A stretch of 64,000 bases of DNA from Streptomyces sp. NBC_01288. GTDB taxonomy: Bacteria > Actinomycetota > Actinomycetes > Streptomycetales > Streptomycetaceae. Location of the stretch: assembly GCF_035982055.1 (NCBI RefSeq), contig NZ_CP108427.1, forward strand, positions 9,795,001 through 9,859,000. Reading direction: 5' to 3'. Positions within the stretch are counted from its first letter, which is position 1, and every line of letters starts with the position of its first letter. Under the pieces are notes generated by a model. It ran no database searches, was not told where the DNA came from, and was given only the letters and a program-made list of their open reading frames with translations. The position numbers and the translations under genes are program-made. Shown one piece after another: positions 1 through 7,510 of the stretch.

Positions 1-662
1 GTCTTCGCCCAGTCCGCGTACGGCGCGCGCAGCGCGACCGCGTCCTCCGGCAGCCACAGGCCGTCCAGCTCCAGCGACACCGTGCGGGACGCGGTGAGTG
101 CGGCCAGCCGCATCGGGGCGGACGGCCGTAGCCCCTTCTGTTCCCGCGCCTCCGTGAACGCGAACAATGCCTCGTCCGCGTCCGTCACCCCCGCGAGCAG
201 CATCACGTCGTTCAGGCCCCAGCCCGTGTACCAGGGCACCGTCCCGTAGAACCGCCGGCCACCCCGCTCCCGTGTCACCCGCACCGGGATCCGGGGATAC
301 GCCCGCAGGTGCGCGTACGCCACCCCGGACAGCAGCTCACCTCGCGCGAGCGGGCCCAACAGGCGCTCCCGCACCGGGAGTTCACTCTTCGCCAAGGTCA
401 TGACCGGCGTGTGGTGCTGTGTCTGCACGAACCACGTCGAGCAGCACGCCCCGGCCAGGATCTCCGCCGTCTCCCGCGCCACCGCGGCCGGCGCCGCCGA
501 GCCGCCGTAGGCCACGGGGGCGCTCACGCCCAGCAGGCCGGACCGTTTGACCGCCTCGATGTGGCTCGCCGGGACGCCCTCCTGGTCGACCTGTTCGGCG
601 TGCGGGGCGAGGAGGTCGTCCGCGAGTCGGCGGGCGCGGGTGACGAGGGAGTGGGAGGTCAT
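1..662 (-). CDS. Acyl-CoA dehydrogenase family protein (3' end off the window)
   Basis: I read this by translating the complement from the ATG at 662; about 220 residues are visible and the frame stays open to the window edge, so the C-terminal part is missing. The N-terminus (helical, then LLGVSAPVAYGG at about 43-54) matches the N-terminal alpha domain of acyl-CoA dehydrogenase or flavin-dependent monooxygenase homologues, where a 'GLxGxxxPxxYGG' segment is typical. A conserved mid-domain follows (VPWYTGWG, about 142-149). Such enzymes use FAD to oxidise acyl-CoA or to hydroxylate small substrates. The catalytic Glu/His region lies outside the window, so the subclass cannot be told. It is on the same strand as the permease gene, but a strong hairpin separates them. 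Confidence 0.75.
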   Translation of the reverse strand, partial: MTSHSLVTRARRLADDLLAPHAEQVDQEGVPASHIEAVKRSGLLGVSAPVAYGGSAAPAAVARETAEILAGACCSTWFVQTQHHTPVMTLAKSELPVRERLLGPLARGELLSGVAYAHLRAYPRIPVRVTRERGGRRFYGTVPWYTGWGLNDVMLLAGVTDADEALFAFTEAREQKGLRPSAPMRLAALTASRTVSLELDGLWLPEDAVALRAPYADWAK

Positions 663-703
663 GCGGGAGATTCTGCCGATCGGGCGGGCGGCCACGCGCG
701 ACG

Positions 704-737
704 CTCCGGCCCGTGTCGCGTGGGACACGGGCCGGAG
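704..737 (-). terminator. Strong hairpin downstream of the NCS1 permease gene
   Basis: A perfect 14-bp stem (CTCCGGCCCGTGTC with its complement) encloses a 6-base loop, starting 18 bp after the permease stop codon. There is no U-tract, which is common for Streptomyces terminators. It lies between two genes on the same strand and probably separates their transcripts. Confidence 0.7.
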
Positions 738-754
738 GGTTGGAAACGCGGGGG

Positions 755-2452
755 TCAGTCCGCCGAGCGTACGGCGGGCATCGCCAGGTCGACCGGGCCC
801 GTGGCGCCGGGAGCGCTTTTGCAGGAGTCGTGGCAGTCCTTCTCCAGGCTGCAGCACAGGGAGCAGATCGGGCCGGAGTGGAAGGGGCAGTTCGCCACGT
901 CGGGGCGTTCGAAGTCCGTTGTGCAGACAGTGCAGTTGAGGATGACGGCCGAGGGAAGTCCGTCCGCGTCGAGCAGCGGCTCCGCCAGGTCGTCGAGGCG
1001 GGCGATGTAGTACTTGCCCTTGGTGAGGTACGCGAACAGGGGCGAGAGGACCATCGCCAGGAACAGGGCGATGAAGGGGGAGTAGGCCTTGGCGTAGTCG
1101 CCGAACGCGTTGAAGTACGCGGCGATGGAGACCGCCGACGCGATGAGCATCGAGCCGAAGCCGACCGGGTTGAAGTTGTACAGGTGGGCGCGCTTGAACT
1201 CGATGTAGGACGGGCTGAGTTTGAGCGGTTTGTTGATGACCAGGTCGGCGACGACCGCGCCGATCCAGGCGATCGCCACGTTGGAGTAGAAGCCGAGCAC
1301 CGTGTTGAGGAAGCCGAAGACGCCGCCCTCCATCAGGGCCAGGGCGATGCCGACGTTGAGGAAGATATAGACCACGCGGCCCGGGTGACGGTGTGTCAGA
1401 CGGGAGAAGAAGTTCGACCAGGACAGCGAACCGGAGTACGCGTTCGTCGAGTTGATCTTCACCTGGGAGAGGATCACGAAGAACGTCGCCAGCCCGAGGG
1501 CTACCGGAGCGGCGAAGGTCTTGAAGCCGTGCACGTACTGCTGGATGGGCTCGTTGGCCTTGGCCAGGCCCACGCTGCCGGCGATGTAGAAGGCGAGGAA
1601 GGCGCCGCCCATCTGCTTCGCCGCGCCGAGGACGACCCAGCCGGGGCCCGCCGAGAGCACCGCGCCCCACCACTTCTTGGCGTTCTCGGGGGTCTTGTCG
1701 GGCATGAAGCGCAGGTAGTCGACCTGCTCACCGATCTGCGCGATGAGGGACAGTGCCACACCGGCGCCCGCGCCGACGCCGAGCATGCTGATGCTGGAAC
1801 CGGTGGGGGAGTTGCCCGCGAAGTGCGTGAACTGCGAGAACTTGCCGGGCTCCTGGATCGCGATGGACACGAACGGCGCGACCATCAGCACCAGCCACAC
1901 CGGCTGGGTCCACACCTGCATCTTGGAGAGCGCGGTCATGCCGTAGATCACCAGCGGCAGGATGATCAGCGAGCAGATCAAGTAGCCGACGGCGAGCGGG
2001 ATGTGGAGGCCCAGGTCCAGCGCCTGCGCCATGATCGAGCCCTCTAGGGCGAAGAAGATGAAGGTGAAGCTGGCGTAGATGACCGATGTCAGGGTCGAGC
2101 CGAGGTAGCCGAAGCCGGCGCCCCGGGTCAACAGGTCCATGTCGATGGAGTACTTGGCCGAGTAGTACGAGATCGGGATGCCGGTGAGGAAGATCGTCAC
2201 CGCCGCCGCCAGGATCGCCACCATGGCGCTGGAGAAGCCGTTCGAGATCGCGATGGAACCGCCGATGGCGAAGTCGGCGAGGTACGCGATACCGCCGAGA
2301 GCGGTGGTGGCCACCACGTACGGCGTCCAGCGGCGGAAGGACTTCGGCGCGTAGCGCAGCGAGTAGTCCTCCAGCGTGTCGTTCTTCGCCCAGTCGTTGT
2401 AGGTCCGTCCGGCAGCCGTTGCCGGCGCCTCTTTGTCGACGATCTCCGTCAC
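755..2452 (-). CDS. NCS1-family (purine/cytosine-type) permease with cysteine-rich C-terminal tail
   Basis: About 565 residues with roughly 12 hydrophobic segments (about 45-480) and the NCS1 pattern of cytosine/hydantoin permeases, for example the N-terminal NDWAKNDTLEDYSLRYAP stretch. It should import a nucleobase-like or related nitrogenous solute by cation symport. I chose the GTG at 2452 because AGAGGGA lies 6 bases upstream; an in-frame GTG at 2470 would add six residues but has no better ribosome site. The unusual part is the tail after the last membrane segment: NCTVC, CPFH, then ICSLCC and CHDSC, eight cysteines in about 40 residues, resembling a metal-binding knuckle. My recollection is that similar cysteine linkers join transporter domains to kinase or cyclase outputs in hybrid sensors; here no output domain follows. 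The substrate is unknown. Confidence 0.85.
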   Translation of the reverse strand: MTEIVDKEAPATAAGRTYNDWAKNDTLEDYSLRYAPKSFRRWTPYVVATTALGGIAYLADFAIGGSIAISNGFSSAMVAILAAAVTIFLTGIPISYYSAKYSIDMDLLTRGAGFGYLGSTLTSVIYASFTFIFFALEGSIMAQALDLGLHIPLAVGYLICSLIILPLVIYGMTALSKMQVWTQPVWLVLMVAPFVSIAIQEPGKFSQFTHFAGNSPTGSSISMLGVGAGAGVALSLIAQIGEQVDYLRFMPDKTPENAKKWWGAVLSAGPGWVVLGAAKQMGGAFLAFYIAGSVGLAKANEPIQQYVHGFKTFAAPVALGLATFFVILSQVKINSTNAYSGSLSWSNFFSRLTHRHPGRVVYIFLNVGIALALMEGGVFGFLNTVLGFYSNVAIAWIGAVVADLVINKPLKLSPSYIEFKRAHLYNFNPVGFGSMLIASAVSIAAYFNAFGDYAKAYSPFIALFLAMVLSPLFAYLTKGKYYIARLDDLAEPLLDADGLPSAVILNCTVCTTDFERPDVANCPFHSGPICSLCCSLEKDCHDSCKSAPGATGPVDLAMPAVRSAD

Positions 2453-2664
2453 GACACTTCCCTCTTCCACGGGTGTGGGTCATCTCCCGGACGGCCCGGG
2501 GGAGTTGGACGGAAGAGTCACGCCGAATTGTTTCCCGACCGTTTCGCCTGCTTTAAATGGAAGGGCTTTCAAAATTCTTTTGGTGACGCGCGTAGATTTA
2601 ATCGATGCTTCCTGTGGAAACTATTTCTGGGGCAAGGTACTCTCGGTCGGAGCAGGTGGGAAGG
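2453..2664. promoter_or_regulatory. AT-rich intergenic region before the permease gene
   Basis: This 212-bp gap is much richer in A/T than its surroundings, especially about 2525-2640 (runs such as TTTAAATGG and CAAAATTCTTTTGG). It lies between the stop of the AmiC-like gene and the start of the permease gene, both on the minus strand, so it probably carries the permease promoter. I see no clear palindrome. Confidence 0.45.
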
Positions 2665-3747
2665 TCAGAGTTGGGCGACGATGTCGAAGTCGAAGGCGTC
2701 CGCCCGCGCCAGGTACAGCCGTTGGCGGAGGTGATTGCCGTGCAGACGCAGTACGCCTCGCGGGCCCTCGTACGAGACGGTGCCGTCCACCGCGCACATG
2801 GCGCCCACGTCGAGCGACCGCACCCGCTCGGCCAGGGCCGCGAGCAGCCGTACGCCTTCGAAACACGACTCGCCGAGGCTGCCCACGACGGGTGCCTCCA
2901 CGCCGAAGCGGGCCGCGTAACGCCCGCTGAAATCAAGGCTTTCGGTGGTCGCCAGGGTCTCGAAGTAGCCGGCCGCCGCCCACAGTCCCTCGGTGGCCTC
3001 CGCGCCGGTGGACAGCAGGATGTTCTCGTCCATGTGCGTACTCAGCCGCAGACACCGCTGGTGCAACCCGCGCGCGGCGAACGCCCGGTTGAAGCGCGCC
3101 GCGTCGTCGCCGATCAGCAGCATCAGGACGGCGTCCGCCTCGCACCGCTCGATCCGGCGCAGCACCGGCCCGAACTCGTACGTCCCCAGCGGCACGAACA
3201 CCTCGTCGCGCACCCGGCCGCCGCAGTCCCGGGCGTAGCGGCGCGCGGCCCGGGCGGTCACCCTCGGCCACACATAGTCGTTGCCCACCGTGCACCAGCG
3301 CCGTACACCGGTCTCCTCCGCCAACAGCCGCATGGCGGGCCTGAGTTGGGCCGCGTCGGTCTCACCGGTCAGGAACACCCCGGGCGTGCGCTCACCGCCC
3401 TCGTACTGCGCGGTGTAGACGTACGGCACCCGGCCCGCGACGCGCGGCACCAGCGCCTTGCGGACCGCCGAGGTGTGCCAGCCGACCACCGCGTCGACCG
3501 CGCGCATCGACACCAACATCTCTACCTCGGCGGCCACTTGCTCCGCCGGCGCGCCGCCGTCCACGACGATCAGCCGGACCTCGCGGCCCAACACACCACC
3601 GCTGGCGTTGAGTTCCTCCACGGCGAGCTGTGCGGCCAGTTCGCAGGACGGGCCGAAGACACCCGCCGGACCTTGCAGGGGTACGACCAGTGCCACGACC
3701 AAGGTCTTGACCGGGCCGCTGATCCGCCCGGGTGGCAGGGGATGCAC
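2665..3747 (-). CDS. AmiC/UrtA-like periplasmic-binding-fold protein, probably cytosolic
   Basis: About 360 residues of the Leu/Ile/Val-binding-protein fold (Peripla_BP type I). It opens KTLVVALVVPLQGPAGVFGP, then LAVEELNASGGVLGREV, the usual first lobe of AmiC, UrtA and branched-chain amino-acid receptors. There is no signal peptide or lipobox, so like AmiC it more likely acts inside the cell as an amide or urea-type ligand sensor than as an ABC receptor. The GTG at 3747 was chosen because GGAGG sits 7 bases upstream; the frame runs on further upstream, but only antisense to the marR gene. The partners are the downstream NCS1 permease and the divergent MarR gene, suggesting a small nitrogen-compound uptake and sensing unit. 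Ligand and output are unknown. Confidence 0.75.
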   Translation of the reverse strand: MHPLPPGRISGPVKTLVVALVVPLQGPAGVFGPSCELAAQLAVEELNASGGVLGREVRLIVVDGGAPAEQVAAEVEMLVSMRAVDAVVGWHTSAVRKALVPRVAGRVPYVYTAQYEGGERTPGVFLTGETDAAQLRPAMRLLAEETGVRRWCTVGNDYVWPRVTARAARRYARDCGGRVRDEVFVPLGTYEFGPVLRRIERCEADAVLMLLIGDDAARFNRAFAARGLHQRCLRLSTHMDENILLSTGAEATEGLWAAAGYFETLATTESLDFSGRYAARFGVEAPVVGSLGESCFEGVRLLAALAERVRSLDVGAMCAVDGTVSYEGPRGVLRLHGNHLRQRLYLARADAFDFDIVAQL

Positions 3748-3858
3748 CAGACCACCTCCGTGAGGGCGTGAGGGCACGGAAACCGGTCCCGGCCCCGGCG
3801 CCCTCGCGGAGGCTCGTAATCTGAACCGCACAGTAGACCTACCGGAAGGACAGCGGCA

Positions 3859-4305
3859 ATGTCGTCCGTACCGTCGCCGGCCCTCGCCCACCTGCTGAGT
3901 CACGCCGAGCGGCGGCTGGGCCTGCGTATGACCGCCGTCCTGGCCGAGGAGAACTGTCCGGTCGAGCAGTGGCGCGTCCTCTCGGTCATCGCCGACGGCA
4001 AGGGCCACCCGATGACCGAGATCGCCGACCAGGTCCTGATGCCGGCGCCGAGCCTCACCAAACTGGTCGACCGGATGGTCGCCGACAACCTCGTCCACCG
4101 CCGCCCCGACCACTCCGACCGCCGCCGCGTCCTGCTCCACCTCACCGCGCGCGGCCGCGCCCTTCACCAGCGCGCGGCCCACCGCCTGCTGGCCGACCAG
4201 ACGCGGCTCCTGGACGCGATCGACGATCAGGGGGACCTGGTGCGGTTGCTCGCGCGGCTCACAGCGGCGCTCGATGGAGAGCCGTCCGCCGTCCTGGCGG
4301 AGTGA
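3859..4305 (+). CDS. MarR-family transcriptional regulator
   Basis: A 148-residue winged-helix protein. The helix-turn-helix lies at about 52-75 (MTEIADQVLMPAPSLTKLVD) and the wing at about 80-95 (RRPDHSDRRRVLLHLTARG), the classic MarR DxRxxxxxLT motif. AAGGACAGCGGCA before the ATG at 3859 provides a weak ribosome site. The gene is divergent from the AmiC-like gene across 111 bp, so it most likely represses that gene and itself. MarR proteins usually release DNA on binding small aromatic or amphipathic ligands; the ligand here is not predictable. Confidence 0.9.
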   Translation: MSSVPSPALAHLLSHAERRLGLRMTAVLAEENCPVEQWRVLSVIADGKGHPMTEIADQVLMPAPSLTKLVDRMVADNLVHRRPDHSDRRRVLLHLTARGRALHQRAAHRLLADQTRLLDAIDDQGDLVRLLARLTAALDGEPSAVLAE

Positions 4306-4528
4306 AGAAGCCCCTCCCGCGTTGATCAACTCGCGTTCACCGGCCGCACCTTCATCGGGTTCAACTCCCTTGATCGGTAGCTGAGTCGAGGTCCGCGTGC
4401 CCTCGCTCTCCGCTGTGGAGCGGTGGGCCGGACGCACACCGAGAGGTCGTCCATCGACGACCGGACGGTGGAGATCGCGGAGTTCTCGGTCGACTTGACG
4501 ACCCCTGGAGGACCCGTCATTGTGGAGC

Positions 4529-4547
4529 TAAGACGACCGGTCATATT
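4529..4547. promoter_or_regulatory. Candidate TetR operator, copy 1 (before the alcohol dehydrogenase gene)
   Basis: Read on the minus strand this 19-bp site is AATATGACCGGTCGTCTTA. It shares 14 of 19 positions, in the same order, with the site at 7012-7030 in front of the tetR gene. The core GACCGGTC is palindromic, like the TAGACC-N4-GGTCTA sites known for NemR-type TetR proteins. It ends 25 bp before the dehydrogenase start codon. Confidence 0.65.
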
Positions 4548-4572
4548 GAGCCCGGGATCACAAGGGAGTGCC

Positions 4573-5589
4573 ATGTCCACATACCGAGCGTTCGAGGTCA
4601 CAGGGGCGCGGAAGTTCGAGCTGGTGGAGAGGGAGGTGCAGGAGCCGCCGCTGGGGCATGTGCGCCTTCGGGTCGAGGCGTGCGGGGTCTGCCACTCCGA
4701 CGTGATCGCCGTCGAGGGGATGCGGCCCGACCCGTCCTCGCCGGTGGTCCCCGGACACGAGGTCGTCGGCGTGATCGACGCGGTCGGTCCCGGAGTGACG
4801 ACATGGCGGGTCGGCGAGCGGGTGGGCGTGGGATACCTGGGCGGCCACTGCGGAGTGTGCGACTTCTGCCGACGCGGGGACTTCGTCAACTGCGCGGATC
4901 AACCGCAGACGGGCAGTGACGTCGACGGCGGCTACGCGGAGTCGATGATCGCCAGGGCCAGCGGTCTGGTCCGGATCCCCGAGGGGATCGGCCCGATCGA
5001 CGCGGCGCCGCTGCTCTGCGCGGGACTGACGGTGTTCAGCGCGCTCCGGCAGATCGACCACGTCCCGGGCGCGCTGGTGGCCGTGCAGGGCATCGGCGGC
5101 CTCGGGCACCTGGGCGTGCAGTACGCCGACAAGCTCGGGTTCCGCGTCGCCGCGATCGCCCGGGGCGCGGGGAAGGCGGAGTTGGCCAAGCGGCTCGGCG
5201 CCGACCACTACATCGACAGCTCCGCCGAGGACGTCGGCGCGCGGTTGCGGGAGTTGGGCGGTGCGGCCGCGGTCGTCGCGACCGCCGCGAGCGGTGCCTC
5301 GATGTCACCGCTCGTCTCCGGACTGGCGCCACGCGGCCGCATGGTGGTCGTCGGTGCCGCCCTCGACCCGATCGAGGTGCAGACCACCGACCTGATCTTC
5401 GGCACCCGCACGATCGCCGGAAGCCTGACCGGCAGCTCCATCGACAACGAGGACAGCCTGCGGTTCGCCGAGGCCCGGGATGTCCGCCCGATGACCGAAG
5501 TCCTGCCGCTCGCCCAGGCGCCCCAGGCGTACGAGCGCATGATGTCCGGCGAAGCCCGTTTCCGTATCGTTCTGAATATGGCGGTCTGA
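4573..5589 (+). CDS. Zinc-dependent alcohol dehydrogenase (MDR superfamily)
   Basis: A 338-residue NAD(P)-dependent dehydrogenase of the GroES-like medium-chain family. Catalytic zinc ligands are in CGVCHSD (about 36-42) and GHE (about 59-61); the structural zinc site is CGVCDFCRRGDFVNC (about 93-107); the Rossmann motif is GIGGLGHLG (about 174-182). The ATG at 4573 has AAGGGAG just upstream; the frame is open for another 150 bases but without a matching ribosome site. The next gene starts 2 bp after the stop, so the two are one operon. The operator at 4529-4547 indicates control by the TetR gene at 6419-6991. The likely role is oxidation or reduction of an alcohol or aldehyde; the substrate is unknown. 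Confidence 0.9.
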   Translation: MSTYRAFEVTGARKFELVEREVQEPPLGHVRLRVEACGVCHSDVIAVEGMRPDPSSPVVPGHEVVGVIDAVGPGVTTWRVGERVGVGYLGGHCGVCDFCRRGDFVNCADQPQTGSDVDGGYAESMIARASGLVRIPEGIGPIDAAPLLCAGLTVFSALRQIDHVPGALVAVQGIGGLGHLGVQYADKLGFRVAAIARGAGKAELAKRLGADHYIDSSAEDVGARLRELGGAAAVVATAASGASMSPLVSGLAPRGRMVVVGAALDPIEVQTTDLIFGTRTIAGSLTGSSIDNEDSLRFAEARDVRPMTEVLPLAQAPQAYERMMSGEARFRIVLNMAV

Positions 5590-5591
5590 CC

Positions 5592-6320
5592 GTGAATGAG
5601 AACAACAGCCTCAGGGATCTGACCATCGCCGCGCACGGTGGCCTCGACCGGTGGAACGGGTTCACCTCCCTCACCGCGCACCTCCGCAACGGCGGACCCC
5701 TGTGGGGACTCAAGGGTCAGGAAGGTGTCCTCGCCGATGCCCATGTCCGCGTGGACCTGCACAGCCAGTTCGCGAGCCACTACCCGATCGGGGAGGCGGG
5801 CCGGCGTACCGCCCTCACCCCCGAGCGCGTCGCGATCGAGACCGACGCGGGTGAGGTCCTGGCCGAACGGGACGACCCGCGTGACTCCTTCGCCGGGCAC
5901 GTCCTCGAAACCCCTTGGGACGAACTCCAGTTGGCGTACTTCGCCGGCTATGCCATGTGGACGTATCTGACCGCGCCCTTCTCCTTCGTCCTGCCCGGCT
6001 TCACGACCGAGGAGCTGACACCCTGGCAGGAGGACGGGCAGACGTGGCGGCGGCTGAAGGTCACGTTCCCCGACAGCATCGCGACCCACTCCAAGGAACA
6101 GACCTTCCACATCGGCGACGACGGTCTGTTCAAGCGGCACGACTACGACGCCGAGGTCGTCGCGGGCGGCCCGGCCGCCCATTACCCCTCGGAATACCGG
6201 GAGTTCGACGGGATCAAGGTCCCGACCAAGCGGCGGGTCTACGCCCTCAACGAGGACGGAACGCCCAACCTGGATCTGCTGCTGGTCACCATCGACCTCG
6301 ACAAGATCACGCTCGAATGA
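5592..6320 (+). CDS. Conserved hypothetical protein, alcohol-dehydrogenase operon partner
   Basis: 242 residues from a GTG at 5592, two bases after the dehydrogenase stop, so probably translated by coupling; I see no strong ribosome site. It has no signal peptide, membrane segment or cofactor motif. It is rich in aromatic and charged residues with alternating beta-type stretches (for example VRVDLHSQFASHYPIGEAG and WRRLKVTFPDSIATHSKEQ), suggestive of a beta-rich fold such as a LolA-like or lipocalin-like barrel, but I cannot assign a family. Its tight coupling suggests that it acts in the same process as the dehydrogenase. Confidence 0.7.
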   Translation: MNENNSLRDLTIAAHGGLDRWNGFTSLTAHLRNGGPLWGLKGQEGVLADAHVRVDLHSQFASHYPIGEAGRRTALTPERVAIETDAGEVLAERDDPRDSFAGHVLETPWDELQLAYFAGYAMWTYLTAPFSFVLPGFTTEELTPWQEDGQTWRRLKVTFPDSIATHSKEQTFHIGDDGLFKRHDYDAEVVAGGPAAHYPSEYREFDGIKVPTKRRVYALNEDGTPNLDLLLVTIDLDKITLE

Positions 6321-6339
6321 CATCCGGTGCACCACACCG

Positions 6340-6373
6340 TCGAGCCCCCGGCCGTCAGCGGCAGGGGGCTCGA
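6340..6373. terminator. Bidirectional hairpin between convergent genes
   Basis: TCGAGCCCCC and its exact complement form a 10-bp stem around a 14-base loop that itself contains a short stem (CCG/CGG). It lies 19 bp after the stop of the gene at 5592 and 45 bp after the stop of tetR on the other strand, so it can serve both transcripts. Confidence 0.7.
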
Positions 6374-6418
6374 TGGTCGCGTCCACGGGTCGGGGGACCG
6401 TAGAAGCGCCCCATGTGG

Positions 6419-6991
6419 TCAGGCGAGGAGTGTGCCGAACACTGTGTCGAAGAAGATCTCGTAGGAGTCTTCGGAATGCTCGGAGCGGGCGGAGATGAGC
6501 GTCCCCTCCCAGGCGTTGAGGATGAACCGGGCGAGCGTCTTCGCGTCGGTGCCCGTCTTGACCTGGCCCGACTTCTGCGCCTGGGCGATCGGAGCCGCGA
6601 GGGCCTGCGCCCAGAGCTCCAGGCTGACGCGCACCGCCTCGCGGATCACGTCGCTGTGGTCGGCCATCTCCGTGCCGAAGCCGCCGATGAGGCAACCGCG
6701 CGAGTAGTCCCGGACGGTGTTCTCGTCACGGAGGAATTCGAAGTGCTGCCGCAGGCGCAGCAGGGGATCGACCGACGCGTCGGTGAGTTCCGGAAGCCGG
6801 CGGCTCTCGCCGTAGCGCTCCAGCGCCACCACGGCCAGCGCTTCCTTGCTCACGAAGTGGTTGTAGAACGATCCCTTCGGGACCCCCGCGCTGTCGGTGA
6901 TGTCCTTGACGCCCGCCGCGTTGAACCCGTGCGTGTGGAACCGCTCGACCGCCGCGTTGACGATCTCCTCGCGCACGCTCTTTCTGGCCAT
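6419..6991 (-). CDS. TetR/AcrR-family regulator, NemR-like
   Basis: 190 residues. The N-terminal TetR helix-turn-helix spans about 8-55, with the recognition helix region GVPKGSFYNHFVSKEAL; KGSFYxHF is typical of the NemR/AcrR-type subgroup that senses reactive electrophiles or small organic molecules. The C-terminal ligand domain includes a CLIGGFGTEM segment (about 95-104) with a cysteine that could be reactive, by analogy only. The gene converges on the dehydrogenase operon. The matching sites at 7012-7030 (its own promoter) and 4529-4547 (dehydrogenase promoter) make autoregulation plus control of that operon the best hypothesis. Confidence 0.88.
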   Translation of the reverse strand: MARKSVREEIVNAAVERFHTHGFNAAGVKDITDSAGVPKGSFYNHFVSKEALAVVALERYGESRRLPELTDASVDPLLRLRQHFEFLRDENTVRDYSRGCLIGGFGTEMADHSDVIREAVRVSLELWAQALAAPIAQAQKSGQVKTGTDAKTLARFILNAWEGTLISARSEHSEDSYEIFFDTVFGTLLA

Positions 6992-7011
6992 CAGGAAGAC
7001 CCCTTTACGGC

Positions 7012-7030
7012 AATATGACCAACCATCTTA
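7012..7030. promoter_or_regulatory. Candidate TetR operator, copy 2 (before the tetR gene)
   Basis: AATATGACCAACCATCTTA, 21-39 bp upstream of the tetR ATG. It matches the site at 4529-4547 in the outer blocks AATATGACC and TCTTA. The surrounding bases are A/T-rich (TTAAAACTTTAGC), consistent with a promoter. Confidence 0.65.
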
Positions 7031-7153
7031 AAACTTTAGCATGCACCTTTTGCCTCCCGGAAAAACTTGCCGGTCTTCTGGGGCGAGGTGTCGATCCGGG
7101 AGTATGGCGTTCGTGTAGGAGGTGAGAGAACCCCCTGCGCCCTGGAGGACGTC

Positions 7154-7510
7154 ATGCCGCACTACCTGCTCAGTGTGATCACCCCGACCGACGGACAGAT
7201 GCCCTCGGCCGAGGAGTTGGCGGAGATCGGCCGCAAGCTGGAGATCTTCCACGACGAGCTACAGGCCGCCGGTGCCTGGGTCTTCGCCGGGGGACTGCAC
7301 GGGCCGGAGACCGCGACCGTGCTGCGGCCCAAGGACGGTGACGTGCTGATCACCGACGGGCCGTACGCCGAGGGCAAGGAGTATCTGGGCGGGCTCTGCC
7401 TGATCAAGGCGGCCGATCTGGACGCGGCCCTGGAATGGGGGAAGCGGGCGACCTGGGCCACCACGCTGCCCGTCGAGGTGCGGCCCTTCATGAACACGGC
7501 CGAGGACTGA
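7154..7510 (+). CDS. YCII/DGPF-domain protein paired with ECF42 sigma factor
   Basis: 118 residues of the YCII-related (DGPF) family: MPHYLLSVITPTDG at the start, then VLITDGPYAEGKEYLGG (about 73-89), where DGP(F/Y) gives the family its name. The ATG at 7154 has CTGGAGG 5-6 bases upstream. The stop overlaps the sigma-factor start by one base (TGATG), so translation is coupled. DGPF proteins are known to be encoded next to ECF42 sigma factors and are thought to act with or under them; the biochemical role is not established. Confidence 0.9.
   Translation: MPHYLLSVITPTDGQMPSAEELAEIGRKLEIFHDELQAAGAWVFAGGLHGPETATVLRPKDGDVLITDGPYAEGKEYLGGLCLIKAADLDAALEWGKRATWATTLPVEVRPFMNTAED

Noticed and set aside
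3748..4437. Extension of the AmiC-like reading frame to a 590-residue protein
   Set aside because: The extra part is the complement of the marR gene, has no family-like sequence, and the GTG at 3747 has a good ribosome site.
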